DNA of 64,000 bases from Candidatus Scalindua sp. (GCA_021776915.1 JAIQZU010000006.1:1-64000); one strand, 5' to 3'; positions 48,556 to 56,513 are shown, counted from the first letter of the stretch. Made by a program: numbers and translations. Notes: a model not told the origin generated them from the letters alone.

Positions 48556-50007
48556 ATGAAAAAATATTTTATCATGTTTATGTGCTTGTCTGCCCTTTTG
48601 TTTAGCACTGTATGCCCGGTGGTATATGGAGCAGAGGCTGACGAAGATTTGAAGGCAAAGGTTGCGGCCATGGAAAAGATGCTTATGGAGTTGAAAGGAC
48701 AACTCAAACAACAGGCAGAAACCACCAAAGAACTTGAGTCCCTGAGGGACGATGTAAAAGGCATTATGCCCGGCAATGAATTCTATTGGGCTAAAAAAGC
48801 CCAGGAGCTTCAAGACAAAGGTCTTGCACCCTATTTTGGTAAGCAGGATACCAAACCCTTCCTGCGCAGGTTTGGTAGAAATACTTATATAGGTGGATAT
48901 ATGGACCATGAACTTGAATTCGATGCAGGCAGTCAGACAAATAAGACATTTGATCAGCATAGACTCATTCCATTCATTTATTCTGATGTATCCGATAGAG
49001 TCAAGTTTGCTACCGAAATAGAGATTGAACATGGTGGCACAAATACACAAGGAGGAGTTAATGGTGACCGAGGTGAGATAAAAATAGAATTTGCCACAAT
49101 AGATTTCCTCATGACAGATTGGCTGAATTACCGTGCAGGTATAATCCTCAGCCCACTCGGCAAGTTTAATCTTGTCCATGATTCGCCTCTCCAGGATCTG
49201 ACAGACAGGCCAATGGTGTCCACAAATATTATACCTACAACTCTTAGCGAATCAGGTATGGGATTCTTTGGTACGTTTTACCCAACGGAAATGTCAAAGA
49301 TTGACTATGAAATCTATGCAGTAAATGGCTTTCAGTCGGTAAGTGTTAATACAAGCGTTATCAATGATACTTCTGTTGGTGACATTGAAAACTTTATACG
49401 CAATTCAAGGGGCAGTAAAGATACCGAAAACAATACTAACTTTGCAATAGTCGGGCGCGTGGCATATAGCCCGTTTCTTGGCCTTGAACTTGGGCTGTCC
49501 ACACATACAGGTTATGTAGATGATGATGACAGCAATAGAATGACAATTAAGGCGTTTGACTGGACTTATCAGAAAGGCCCGTTTGAACTGGTTGGTGAAT
49601 ATGCCCACGCCTCCATAGAAAGAGATGGCCTTCTGGCGAATGGTGGTCAAAAAAGTGATGTAATGTCAGGCGACATGTGGGGATATTATATAGAACCAAG
49701 ATACCACTTCATGCCACAGTTTCTTAAAGATCTTGCTCCAACTGTTTTTAAGGAAGACTCTACATTTACGGCAGTGTTACGCTGGGGGCAGATTGATGTA
49801 AATTCGCCTACCAATGTTGCAATAGAAGGTGATGTAAGAAGGACACGACTGACACCCGGAATTAACTGGAGATACACTGAAGACACTGTGTTCAAGGCAG
49901 AATACCAGATTAATACAGAACATGGCAGGCGTATAAACGCCGGAGATCCCAGAGGGACTGACCAAAATAATGACAGCCTTCTATTTTCAGTTACAACATA
50001 TTTTTAA
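48556..50007 (+). CDS. Outer-membrane porin with N-terminal coiled coil
   Basis: A 483-residue porin. A signal peptide (residues 1-25, ending VVYGA) is followed by a short coiled coil (DEDLKAKVAAMEKMLMELKGQLKQQ, about 28-55), which may trimerise or bind peptidoglycan. The rest is a beta barrel with alternating strands and the last residue an aromatic (LLFSVTTYF), the usual insertion signal. Pieces such as FGRNTYIGGYMDHELEFD and LNYRAGIILSPLGKFN resemble the phosphate-selective porin fold. AAAGGAG precedes the ATG. Three palindromic operators lie upstream, so expression is probably tightly controlled by a metal or redox sensor. Confidence 0.85.
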   Translation: MKKYFIMFMCLSALLFSTVCPVVYGAEADEDLKAKVAAMEKMLMELKGQLKQQAETTKELESLRDDVKGIMPGNEFYWAKKAQELQDKGLAPYFGKQDTKPFLRRFGRNTYIGGYMDHELEFDAGSQTNKTFDQHRLIPFIYSDVSDRVKFATEIEIEHGGTNTQGGVNGDRGEIKIEFATIDFLMTDWLNYRAGIILSPLGKFNLVHDSPLQDLTDRPMVSTNIIPTTLSESGMGFFGTFYPTEMSKIDYEIYAVNGFQSVSVNTSVINDTSVGDIENFIRNSRGSKDTENNTNFAIVGRVAYSPFLGLELGLSTHTGYVDDDDSNRMTIKAFDWTYQKGPFELVGEYAHASIERDGLLANGGQKSDVMSGDMWGYYIEPRYHFMPQFLKDLAPTVFKEDSTFTAVLRWGQIDVNSPTNVAIEGDVRRTRLTPGINWRYTEDTVFKAEYQINTEHGRRINAGDPRGTDQNNDSLLFSVTTYF

Positions 50008-50017
50008 TCCAAGAACA

Positions 50018-50073
50018 AGTCCTGGAATCCTCCCGAAAGGGAGGAAATATCCCTGCTTTCGCAGGGAATTCAG
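50018..50073. repeat. Dispersed hairpin element, family D, copy 1
   Basis: AGTCCTGGAATCC, CTCCCGAAAGGGAG and CCCTGCTTTCGCAGGG form two stems. Related, inverted copies lie at 51778-51830 and 52991-53052. It follows the porin stop by ten bases and may serve as its terminator. Confidence 0.75.
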
Positions 50074-50196
50074 AATTTGCATCATTCATGGTGCAATAAT
50101 TCATGAAAACTTTATGAATACATGATTATGGCTGAGGTATCTGAACCTCGGAATTGCAGGCGGTCGGACAGAGGTATAGATAAGGTGCGTTGTACG

Positions 50197-50230
50197 CTTC
50201 CCCGGACAAAAGGCGCCGAGGACTTTCCCC
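50197..50230. repeat. Repeat family F, right copy (inverted)
   Basis: CTTCCCCGGACAAAAGGCGC followed by CGAGGACTTTCCCC is the near reverse complement of 47893-47927. Confidence 0.75.
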
Positions 50231-50283
50231 GTTCAACGCATCGTCCTCGATTGTATAATTTATGCTGCAGCCGTTCCAGCCAT

Positions 50284-50390
50284 AATTAAATGTATGAGGA
50301 ATTTCAATGTTTTGGCAGGAGCCAACTCCCGTTGGCGATCGCCGTCAGGAGACGGCTCCTACCGTGTCAAAAGTCGTCGGAGGCCTAATT
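50284..50390. repeat. Dispersed hairpin element, family B, copy 3 (inverted)
   Basis: Inverted relative to copies 1 and 2: AAATGTATGAGGAATTTCAA, GGAGCCAACTCCCGTTGG, CGATCGCCGTCAGGAG, GGCTCCTACCGTGTC and AGGCCTAATTTT. It is the best preserved of the three. Confidence 0.85.
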
Positions 50391-50438
50391 TTAAAAAATA
50401 TTATTTTGAAGTAGAAGTATAAAATTTTTTATTACTAT

Positions 50439-50457
50439 ACTGAGACTGAGTCTCAGT
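50439..50457. promoter_or_regulatory. Palindromic operator, copy 4 (response regulators)
   Basis: ACTGAGACTGAGTCTCAGT is a perfect 9-1-9 palindrome with the same core as the porin operators, placed 82 bases before the first response regulator start. Confidence 0.8.
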
Positions 50458-50538
50458 CGCCTTATTTAGTTCAGGTTAATGTTTCATTTATCAAACTTGG
50501 AAACTGCGTTCTTATTAGAAAGGAAGAGAAAAACGAAA

Positions 50539-50904
50539 ATGCGTAAAACCGTAATGATTGTGGACGATGAACAGCCTTTTCATGACCTCTATACAAAGAT
50601 GCTGGAGGGTTCAAACTATAGAATGATCAATGTATACGATGGGTATGAAGCGTTGTCAAAATTAGAAGAGAAGAGACCTGATTTAATTATTACTGATCTA
50701 ACGTTAAACATGATGACCGGCGATACACTCTTTCTGCACTTAAAGAGTATACCAGAATATGAGGATATTCCTTTCATAATGGCGACAGACATATCCCATC
50801 TCCCTTATAACAATTTAAGGAAGGTTGATCCAAATCTGGTATTTCTTGACAAGACTTTTACAAGAGAAAGATTGATAAAGGAGGTTAAGGATAAGATTGG
50901 CTAA
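50539..50904 (+). CDS. Single-domain response regulator
   Basis: A 121-residue receiver with no output domain. D9-D10 and the phospho-acceptor D53 (LIITDLTL) are present, as is the conserved lysine in VFLDKTF. The open frame extends upstream to 50479, but MRKTVMIVDDE at 50539 is where the family starts, with AGGAAGAG upstream. It sits behind operator copy 4. Without output domain it must act by protein contact, like CheY or Spo0F. No histidine kinase lies in the window. Confidence 0.88.
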   Translation: MRKTVMIVDDEQPFHDLYTKMLEGSNYRMINVYDGYEALSKLEEKRPDLIITDLTLNMMTGDTLFLHLKSIPEYEDIPFIMATDISHLPYNNLRKVDPNLVFLDKTFTRERLIKEVKDKIG

Positions 50905-50999
50905 AGAAACCACTCTTTTGTTTCAAGTGTTTCTGGAAATAAGACAGAAAAACTTTACTCCGGAAATTTCACTTTTTAAAAATGAAAGGTAACCGCATA

Positions 51000-51380
51000 A
51001 TGAAAAATATACTGATTATTGACGACAACGAAGAAGTTCTTGATACTTTCAAACGACTACTTTTGGATGAAGGCTATCGTGTATCTACAGCAAATAATGG
51101 CACATCAGGCGTAGTACTATTCTTGAGACAAAGCTTTGATCTTGTGATAACAGACCTCAACATGCAGGGAATGGACGGCCTCGATGTAATAAGAAGGATA
51201 AATAATATTATTAAGGTTCCCATTATTCTAATGAGTTCTGACTATTTACCGGTTGAGCCGGACGAAGCAAGGTTTATGGGTGTAAATGCTGTAATTTCAA
51301 AGACAATTGATGATTATGATCTTTGTGAATTAGTCAAGTACTGCATGGAAGACAAGGTATATGCAAGTAAAGTCTTTTGA
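51000..51380 (+). CDS. Single-domain response regulator
   Basis: A second receiver-only protein, 126 residues from ATG 51000 (AAAGG ten bases upstream; an in-frame ATG at 50982 overlaps that site). D8-D9 in LIIDDNEE and phospho-acceptor D52 (LVITDLNM) are present; the expected lysine lies in AVISKTIDDY. It has about 25 percent obvious similarity with its neighbour, so it is not a recent duplicate. The two are 95 bases apart and probably one transcript. Confidence 0.88.
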   Translation: MKNILIIDDNEEVLDTFKRLLLDEGYRVSTANNGTSGVVLFLRQSFDLVITDLNMQGMDGLDVIRRINNIIKVPIILMSSDYLPVEPDEARFMGVNAVISKTIDDYDLCELVKYCMEDKVYASKVF

Positions 51381-51435
51381 TATCTTATTGAGAACAAGCA
51401 TTGGACTATATTAATTTTGAAGAAGGAGGTTTTAT

Positions 51436-51642
51436 ATGGAATTTGCAACACAAATAGAAGTAGCCGCAGACATTATCTGGATTCGCCTCCATGCGAATGG
51501 CGAGATGATGCTTCGCAGGTTAAGGTCTTTGCTGAGGATGGATAAATCTCTCTTTTACCAGGGTCTCGGTTGGCTCGCAAGAGATGGCAAGATATCTATA
51601 ACTAAAACAGGATGGAGGACAAGGGTAAGCCTTATCAAATGA
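51436..51642 (+). CDS. DUF2582 winged-helix protein
   Basis: A 68-residue protein matching the small DUF2582 winged-helix family: ADIIWIRLHANGEMMLRRLR, then LFYQGLGWLARDGKISITKT. It has the compact helix-turn-helix plus wing layout, so it may bind DNA or protein, but no target is known. A strong AAGGAGG precedes the ATG by seven bases. It follows the second response regulator by 55 bases. Confidence 0.78.
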   Translation: MEFATQIEVAADIIWIRLHANGEMMLRRLRSLLRMDKSLFYQGLGWLARDGKISITKTGWRTRVSLIK

Positions 51643-51777
51643 TGAATTGAGGATTTCAGATTGCGGAATAAAAGAAAAAAATCATTACCGATATACCGAA
51701 GAGTTACAATATGTAAGTAAGCAACCTTTGTATTTACACAATAAAATGTGGAAGATTTGAGAAATGGTAATCAATAT

Positions 51778-51830
51778 TCCCTCCCTTTCGGGAGGATTCC
51801 AGCGTTGGATTCCTTGCGAAAGCAAGGTTT
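51778..51830. repeat. Dispersed hairpin element, family D, copy 2
   Basis: CCCTCCCTTTCGGGAGG, ATTCCAGCGTTGGATTCC and CTTGCGAAAGCAAGG form stems related to D1 and D3 in inverted order. It lies between the DUF2582 and DUF2325 genes. Confidence 0.72.
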
Positions 51831-51899
51831 ATAATGTGCATGAACGCTTTCCTTCCACAAGTTATTGAACAAATACCAACCTTATATAGGAGGAAAAAT

Positions 51900-52187
51900 A
51901 TGTCCGTATTAATAGTTGGTGGAGACCACCTTGGCAGTATACCAAAGGAGCTTAAGAAGATTGGCGTAGACGATATCAGGCACATGGACGGCAGGAATAG
52001 AAACGTTATCAAGAGAGGAATGCCGATGACTATGGATCTGATTATAGTATTGCATGACTATGTTAATCATAATCTGGCGCATGTAACAAAGAAACGGGCA
52101 AAGGAATCTAATATTCCAGTTGTCTTTGCCAGGCGCTCATGGTCATCGATATACAAAAAGTTACCCGATTGTCTAACAAATAATTAA
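51900..52187 (+). CDS. DUF2325 family protein
   Basis: A 95-residue protein of the DUF2325 family: MSVLIVGGDHLGSIPKEL, then HMDGRNRN and TMDLIIVLHDYVNHNLAHVTKKRAKESNIPVVFARRSW. AGGAGG lies seven bases before ATG 51900, which overrides the upstream in-frame ATG at 51834. DUF2325 genes are often found near metal or redox regulation genes in other bacteria (my recollection, not a search); that would fit the operator here. Confidence 0.8.
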   Translation: MSVLIVGGDHLGSIPKELKKIGVDDIRHMDGRNRNVIKRGMPMTMDLIIVLHDYVNHNLAHVTKKRAKESNIPVVFARRSWSSIYKKLPDCLTNN

Positions 52188-52276
52188 CCCGATTCAGATA
52201 AAAATAAAATTAAGTGGAACTAATCAGGCGGTTTTTATGTTAACAAAGTAAAGAGAGTCTTAAAAACTTTCACAAA

Positions 52277-52320
52277 TGGGTGCACTGTCATTTTCTCCTT
52301 CTCCTTTCGCAGTGCACCCA
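52277..52320 (+). terminator. Stem-loop after DUF2325
   Basis: Perfect 11-base arms (TGGGTGCACTG at 52277-52287 and CAGTGCACCCA at 52310-52320) enclose a 22-base pyrimidine-rich loop, followed by TATTTTA. The loop is long and the T run short, so it may end the transcript inefficiently or serve as an RNA structure. Confidence 0.6.
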
Positions 52321-52462
52321 TATTTTACTTAGGCAAGCCAGCCATTAAAGTCGCCCTTGTAAAGCCAACCTCCCACACTCAGGATATTGATAATTGCTTG
52401 ACAAAAATATGTAGACTCTGTTAGCATCCACCACCCAAAACCAGGAACCCTTTCGCAATATT

Positions 52463-52957
52463 ATGTCTACATTAAAAATATTTTTGATAATATCGTTGTT
52501 TTTCTATACAGGATGTTCTTTGCTTGATCGTTCTTCAAGAAATCAGGTTCAGGATGACCGCCCTACAGATTCGCAATCTTCAAAATATACGAAGACTTTC
52601 AATGAGGACTTTGAGGATATGTGGTCGGCGGTTCTTATGTCACTGGGAGATTTGCCCCTGGACAAAATAAACAAGGAAAAAGGTATAATCAAAACCGGCT
52701 GGGTTGAAGGCTTTTCGCAAAGGAAGGCAAGAAGCATCGTTACGGATCAATTCCTTGATGATTACTGGAAAGAGCGATATCGAATTACATTCAGAATTTC
52801 CGGTAATAATCTGATGAGTTCCGTAAAGGTAAGCTGTCAGGTTCAGGAAAAAGCAAGGGGTGGAAGCGCTGCATACAGATGGGAGAGGAAAAAGTCTACA
52901 GGAGAGAGAGAAGAAGAGGCTTTATTGAGGATCGAAGAAATTTTGACTGAAGGTTAA
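52463..52957 (+). CDS. Lipoprotein with BamC-like domain
   Basis: A 164-residue lipoprotein with lipobox FYTGC (C18). The mature part (FNEDFEDMWSAVLMSLGDLP, then KGIIKTGWVEG and RYRITFRISG) has the pattern of the BamC/NlpB fold, which also occurs in many lipoproteins of unknown role. No strong ribosome site precedes the ATG. It lies 156 bases before the FMN-binding protein with a repeat between them. A role in outer-membrane protein assembly is possible but unproven. Confidence 0.72.
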   Translation: MSTLKIFLIISLFFYTGCSLLDRSSRNQVQDDRPTDSQSSKYTKTFNEDFEDMWSAVLMSLGDLPLDKINKEKGIIKTGWVEGFSQRKARSIVTDQFLDDYWKERYRITFRISGNNLMSSVKVSCQVQEKARGGSAAYRWERKKSTGEREEEALLRIEEILTEG

Positions 52958-52990
52958 GGGGTAATTACTCAATATCAAGTGGAGTTATGT

Positions 52991-53052
52991 ACCCTTCCTT
53001 TCGGAAGGATTCCAGCGCTAACTCCTGGAATCCCTGCGAGAGCGGGGTTGGT
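52991..53052. repeat. Dispersed hairpin element, family D, copy 3
   Basis: ACCCTTCCTTTCGGAAGG, ATTCCAGCGC, ACTCCTGGAATCC and CTGCGAGAGCGGGG form stems like those of copies 1 and 2. It separates the lipoprotein gene from the ApbE fusion gene. Confidence 0.72.
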
Positions 53053-53118
53053 ACGCTCTCCAGGTATTATGAAATTTAACTTGATATCAAACAAATACGT
53101 TAAAAGGATTTATTGAGA

Positions 53119-54801
53119 ATGAGAAGAGTAAACGTTTATTTAATATTAATACTGGCGTTAGTGTTTGCAATTAGTTCTACGTGCCATGCACAGGCGGGTT
53201 TTGAGGAAGAATCGGCGGAGAATTATCAACCCCAGGTTTTCCTGACGGAAGAACAGGCATTGCTGAAGGTGCTTCCTGACTGTGATGAGATAGTGTATGA
53301 CGAGATAATTCTTACTGATGAGAGCAAGACCGTGCTTCAGGACAGACTAAAGCGGAAGATATATGAAAATAGTTTTATCACATACATAGGCATTAAATCA
53401 GGCAAGGTTGCAGGATATGCAATAATTACCGAGGAGGTAGGCAAGTTCCATCCTTATACATTCATAGTGTCTGTGAGCCCGAAGGGTAAGATCATGGAGA
53501 TAGCCATACTCGTTTACCGTGAAAGCAGGGGGGCGGAGATTGCGCACAAGAGATTCCTTCACCAGTTTAAGGGCAAGTCTCTTAAGAGCCCTCTAAGAAT
53601 CAATAAGGACATCATTAATATTACCGGGGCTACCATGTCTGTTGTTACTATGTGTACGGGAGTGAAGAAGGTGCTTGCCGTCATTGATGAATTTTACCTG
53701 GGCGACAAAAGAACAGATAAGATCGCTTCCATGGAAAGGGTGAAGTTTGGTGATGAAGGCCTGGAGCAGGAATTAGCACTATTCAAAAAGGCGGCATTGA
53801 GTATGGGAACACTCTTTGAAGTTTCTGCTTATGTTGCAAATAAATATAAAGCTGAAGAAGCATTCAATGACGTATTCAAAGAGGTTAACAGACTTGATTA
53901 CCTGATGAGCAACTATAAAGAGGAGAGCGAGCTGTCAGGAGTTAATAAAAATGCTGTATCAGAGCCTACCACCTGTGACAACGAGCTTGCTTACGTAATA
54001 GAACAATCCTTACGGTATAGTGATATAACTGATGGCGCCTTTGATATTACGATAGGCCCTCTTATGAAAAAGTGGGGATTTTTCAAGGAGCAGGGAAGAA
54101 TTCCAACTAAAGAAGAACTGAACTCAGCGCTCGAATCAGTTTCTTATAAAAACATTATTATTGAAGAAACAGTTAAGAAGTCACTCTTCCGTGACCCGAG
54201 TATTGTGAAGACTATATCCTTCAGTAATTCCGGTACGCAGATTGACCTGGGCGGGATTGGAAAGGGTTATGCGGTTGATATGGCAACCAGGGTACTTAAA
54301 GGAAACGGAATAAATTCTGCACTCATAAACTTCGCCGGTAATATTTATGCTTATGGAGCGCCGCCGGGGAAAGATTCATGGGTTATAGGCCTGCAGCACC
54401 CACGCAAGAGCGAGGGACTCCTTGGTTCATTTGAGATTAGAGATAAAGCCGTATCTACTTCAGGTGACTACGAGAAATTCTTTACTATTGATGACGAGCG
54501 GTATTCACACATAATCGATCCAAGGACCGGCTATCCTGTTAAGGGCATCGTGAGTGTAACAATAGTTACGGACAATGCTACCAGGGCAGACGCACTCTCA
54601 ACAGGAGTCTTTGTCCTTGGGTTGGAGAAGGGCATGGAACTTATTGAAAAACTGCCGGATGTTGAAGGTATTATTATCTATGAGGATGCTGATTCCAGAT
54701 TATCCACCAAGGCCTCCAGTGGAATGGAGGCGCTTTTCAGAAGAAATATCGAAGGATCCCCGGAAGAAATAGAATCAGACGTAATTATGTCGGGTAGTTA
54801 G
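53119..54801 (+). CDS. FMN-binding domain fused to ApbE flavin transferase
   Basis: A 560-residue exported protein. Residues 1-24 are a signal peptide. Residues about 40-195 form an FMN-binding domain with the flavinylation motif T169-G-A-T172-M-S, where T172 would carry covalent FMN. Residues about 220-545 are ApbE (FAD:protein FMN transferase): AFDITIGPLMKKWGF, TQIDLGGIGKGYAVD, VSTSGDYEKFF and HIIDPRTGYPV. So substrate and modifying enzyme are one chain, able to flavinylate itself or a neighbour. AAGGA ten bases before ATG 53119 makes this the likely start. It would act in periplasmic electron transfer. Confidence 0.86.
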   Translation: MRRVNVYLILILALVFAISSTCHAQAGFEEESAENYQPQVFLTEEQALLKVLPDCDEIVYDEIILTDESKTVLQDRLKRKIYENSFITYIGIKSGKVAGYAIITEEVGKFHPYTFIVSVSPKGKIMEIAILVYRESRGAEIAHKRFLHQFKGKSLKSPLRINKDIINITGATMSVVTMCTGVKKVLAVIDEFYLGDKRTDKIASMERVKFGDEGLEQELALFKKAALSMGTLFEVSAYVANKYKAEEAFNDVFKEVNRLDYLMSNYKEESELSGVNKNAVSEPTTCDNELAYVIEQSLRYSDITDGAFDITIGPLMKKWGFFKEQGRIPTKEELNSALESVSYKNIIIEETVKKSLFRDPSIVKTISFSNSGTQIDLGGIGKGYAVDMATRVLKGNGINSALINFAGNIYAYGAPPGKDSWVIGLQHPRKSEGLLGSFEIRDKAVSTSGDYEKFFTIDDERYSHIIDPRTGYPVKGIVSVTIVTDNATRADALSTGVFVLGLEKGMELIEKLPDVEGIIIYEDADSRLSTKASSGMEALFRRNIEGSPEEIESDVIMSGS

Positions 54802-54912
54802 GCTTTTCCAAAATGTTGGAAAGGATTGAAAATTCTCTATAACGCCTGCCTGCCGGTAGGCAGGGAAACCTGGTTTTCACCAATAATCAGCCTTTCGCAA
54901 TAAAATTCCAGA

Positions 54913-55182
54913 TTATGTGACCACATCCAGTTGCATGTCAGGGATTTTATTGATAATCCTTTTTCTGTCTGCAGCCGTAAAATCACTCCCGTACATGCGC
55001 AGAAAAAGCTGTCCACGTAATTGCGAGGCATTGAGTTCTTGCCTTCCATTTTGTATTCCAGAGATTACAAGCTTTCTGCCTGAATCATACATTCTACTCA
55101 CCATCCTTAATCGTTCTGTAGGTGTTCGAGACATAAGCATCTCTTTGTACCGTTGTTGTATTTGCGTTGGGGTATCACTCAT
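54913..55182 (-). CDS. Small protein paired with a nucleotidyltransferase
   Basis: An 89-residue protein starting at MSDTPTQIQQRYKEML; ATG 55182 lies inside the end of the upstream gene, overlapping by 8 bases, so the two are coupled. The rest (MSRTPTERLRMVSRMYDSGRKLV, then LFLRMYGSDFTAADRKRII) is helical and charged. I do not know the family. Such small partners beside NTase genes are often the other half of a toxin-antitoxin-like pair. Confidence 0.72.
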   Translation of the reverse strand: MSDTPTQIQQRYKEMLMSRTPTERLRMVSRMYDSGRKLVISGIQNGRQELNASQLRGQLFLRMYGSDFTAADRKRIINKIPDMQLDVVT

Positions 55183-55738
55183 TTTCCTTCGCCTTTTGTA
55201 GAGGTTTTTCAATACCAAGGACGGTAGCCCATTTCTGCATATATTCCCAATCAAGTTCTGAAACAGTCGATATCATTTGATAAACATCGTGAAGCTGAAG
55301 ATCCGATTGTGATCGCTTTCCCCAGACCAACTTCGATAAAATAAGGTCCTCTGCAGCAACAACAGAGATAGTAATACCCTCGATATTTATTCTCTGTCTT
55401 CGTGCGAATTCTTCTCTACGGTAGTCTTCGTTTTTTCTTATGATAAAGTCAGCCTTGACTACCCACTCATTATGGATGATGTTGAACATCCCGTGAGTAT
55501 GTACTGCTTGTTTGACACTATCCTGATCTATATAACAATCTTCTGAAAAAATATCGACGATTTTGTCAACATCGGTGGGTGTAATATCAACAACCAGATC
55601 GATATCACGGGTCATTCTTGGTGTAGAATAGATTGCCATTGCCATCGATCCGGTCATCATATAAGGAATACCGGCGGAATCCAGTCGCGATGCTATCAAT
55701 TTCATAAATTCCAGTTGTTCATCCATTTTTTTACCCAC
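55175..55738 (-). CDS. Nucleotidyltransferase, AbiEii/MNT-like
   Basis: A 187-residue protein with the NTase fold: the G-S of MTGSMAMAIY and the acidic pair in RDIDLVVDI, with a further Asp in VKADFII. In the AbiEii and MNT groups these proteins act as toxins or as modifiers that inactivate a partner by adding nucleotides. Start choice is uncertain between GTG 55738 and ATG 55726. The 89-residue gene directly follows. No HEPN or AbiEi partner with its usual motif was seen. Confidence 0.82.
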   Translation of the reverse strand: MGKKMDEQLEFMKLIASRLDSAGIPYMMTGSMAMAIYSTPRMTRDIDLVVDITPTDVDKIVDIFSEDCYIDQDSVKQAVHTHGMFNIIHNEWVVKADFIIRKNEDYRREEFARRQRINIEGITISVVAAEDLILSKLVWGKRSQSDLQLHDVYQMISTVSELDWEYMQKWATVLGIEKPLQKAKENE

Positions 55739-55839
55739 ATTCCTTCAAAATTCTTAATATGTTTTACTTTTCAGATTAAGATTTCAAAACAACTATAGCG
55801 AAACGTTACCTCTCTGACTACTGTAACGTCAAAAGTCAT

Positions 55840-56151
55840 CTATAAATTCAAAGCAAACCAGATTGCTTTACTAACTTGAGTGAGTTTGTCATTTGAAAGT
55901 GTTGTTATTAATGAACCTATTTTGTCTTTTGAGACGGTTTGTATGTGGTCGCAGTTTATTGCACAATCTTTGTGCATACCATCTTCACGGGGCAGCAACA
56001 CTTCACTGGGGATATCTCTTATTGTTGAAGTTATTGGGGCAATTGTAACTTCATTCAGATACTCTAACACAGAATCTCTTGTTATAATTAAAACAGGACG
56101 CTTTTTGTCAGGGCTTTTGAACTTGTACCATCTAATTTCGCCTCTTTTCAT
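55840..56151 (-). CDS. mazF: MazF/PemK-family toxin
   Basis: A 103-residue mRNA interferase of the MazF/PemK fold: MKRGEIRWYKF, DKKRPVLIITRD and IPSEVLLPREDGMHKDCAINCDHIQTVSKDKIG. The ATG at 56151 overlaps the last base of the antitoxin stop. Toxin-antitoxin order and coupling are standard. It lies upstream of mutS on the opposite strand. Confidence 0.9.
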   Translation of the reverse strand: MKRGEIRWYKFKSPDKKRPVLIITRDSVLEYLNEVTIAPITSTIRDIPSEVLLPREDGMHKDCAINCDHIQTVSKDKIGSLITTLSNDKLTQVSKAIWFALNL

Positions 56152-56381
56152 CAATCAACCCATTCTTGTTCGGATTCCCAGATGCTGAACTCTGTTTTGC
56201 TGACAGGCATCTTCTCATATCCTCTCTTATGTTTATTTTCCATCTGTTTAATATTCGCCTGAGCAATAGCATTGCGCAACGCTTGACGCGTAAATGCAGA
56301 ACGAGTCATTCTTAGCTTCTTTACTACTTTATCAACGGCATCAACCAGATCATCATCTAAAGTCATTTGTATAGTTCGCAT
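56151..56381 (-). CDS. Ribbon-helix-helix antitoxin of the MazF pair
   Basis: A 76-residue protein. Residues 1-45 are a ribbon-helix-helix DNA-binding domain (TIQMTLDDDLVDAVDKVVKK, then MTRSAFTRQALRNAI); the C-terminal tail (PVSKTEFSIWESEQEW) is acidic and should bind the toxin. AGGAGG precedes the ATG. It is the first gene of the pair and would repress its own promoter. Confidence 0.87.
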   Translation of the reverse strand: MRTIQMTLDDDLVDAVDKVVKKLRMTRSAFTRQALRNAIAQANIKQMENKHKRGYEKMPVSKTEFSIWESEQEWVD

Positions 56382-56513
56382 AAATGCACCTCCTGATTAT
56401 GTGGATGTTTCTAGCTATAATATCCAACATCACTGGCAATGTCAATGCTTTCTGTTTATTTTATTTGAAAGATTATGTTCATGTGCTTTAATATCCATAC
56501 AAACAGATACTTC

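Larger units (their letters stand above)
50008..50538. other. Repeat-rich spacer between porin and response regulators
   Basis: This stretch holds D1 (50018-50073), F2 (50197-50230), B3 (50284-50390) and operator copy 4 (50439-50457). No gene is supported. A TATACT at 50436-50441 overlaps the operator and could be the -10 box of the regulator promoter, without a matching -35. Confidence 0.6.

Noticed and set aside
48508-49179. Minus-strand 223-residue ORF
   Set aside because: It is antisense to the start of the porin, which has a signal peptide, a ribosome site and a beta-barrel pattern.
52277-52320. Riboswitch
   Set aside because: Only a single stem with a pyrimidine-rich loop is present; nothing resembles a known aptamer core.
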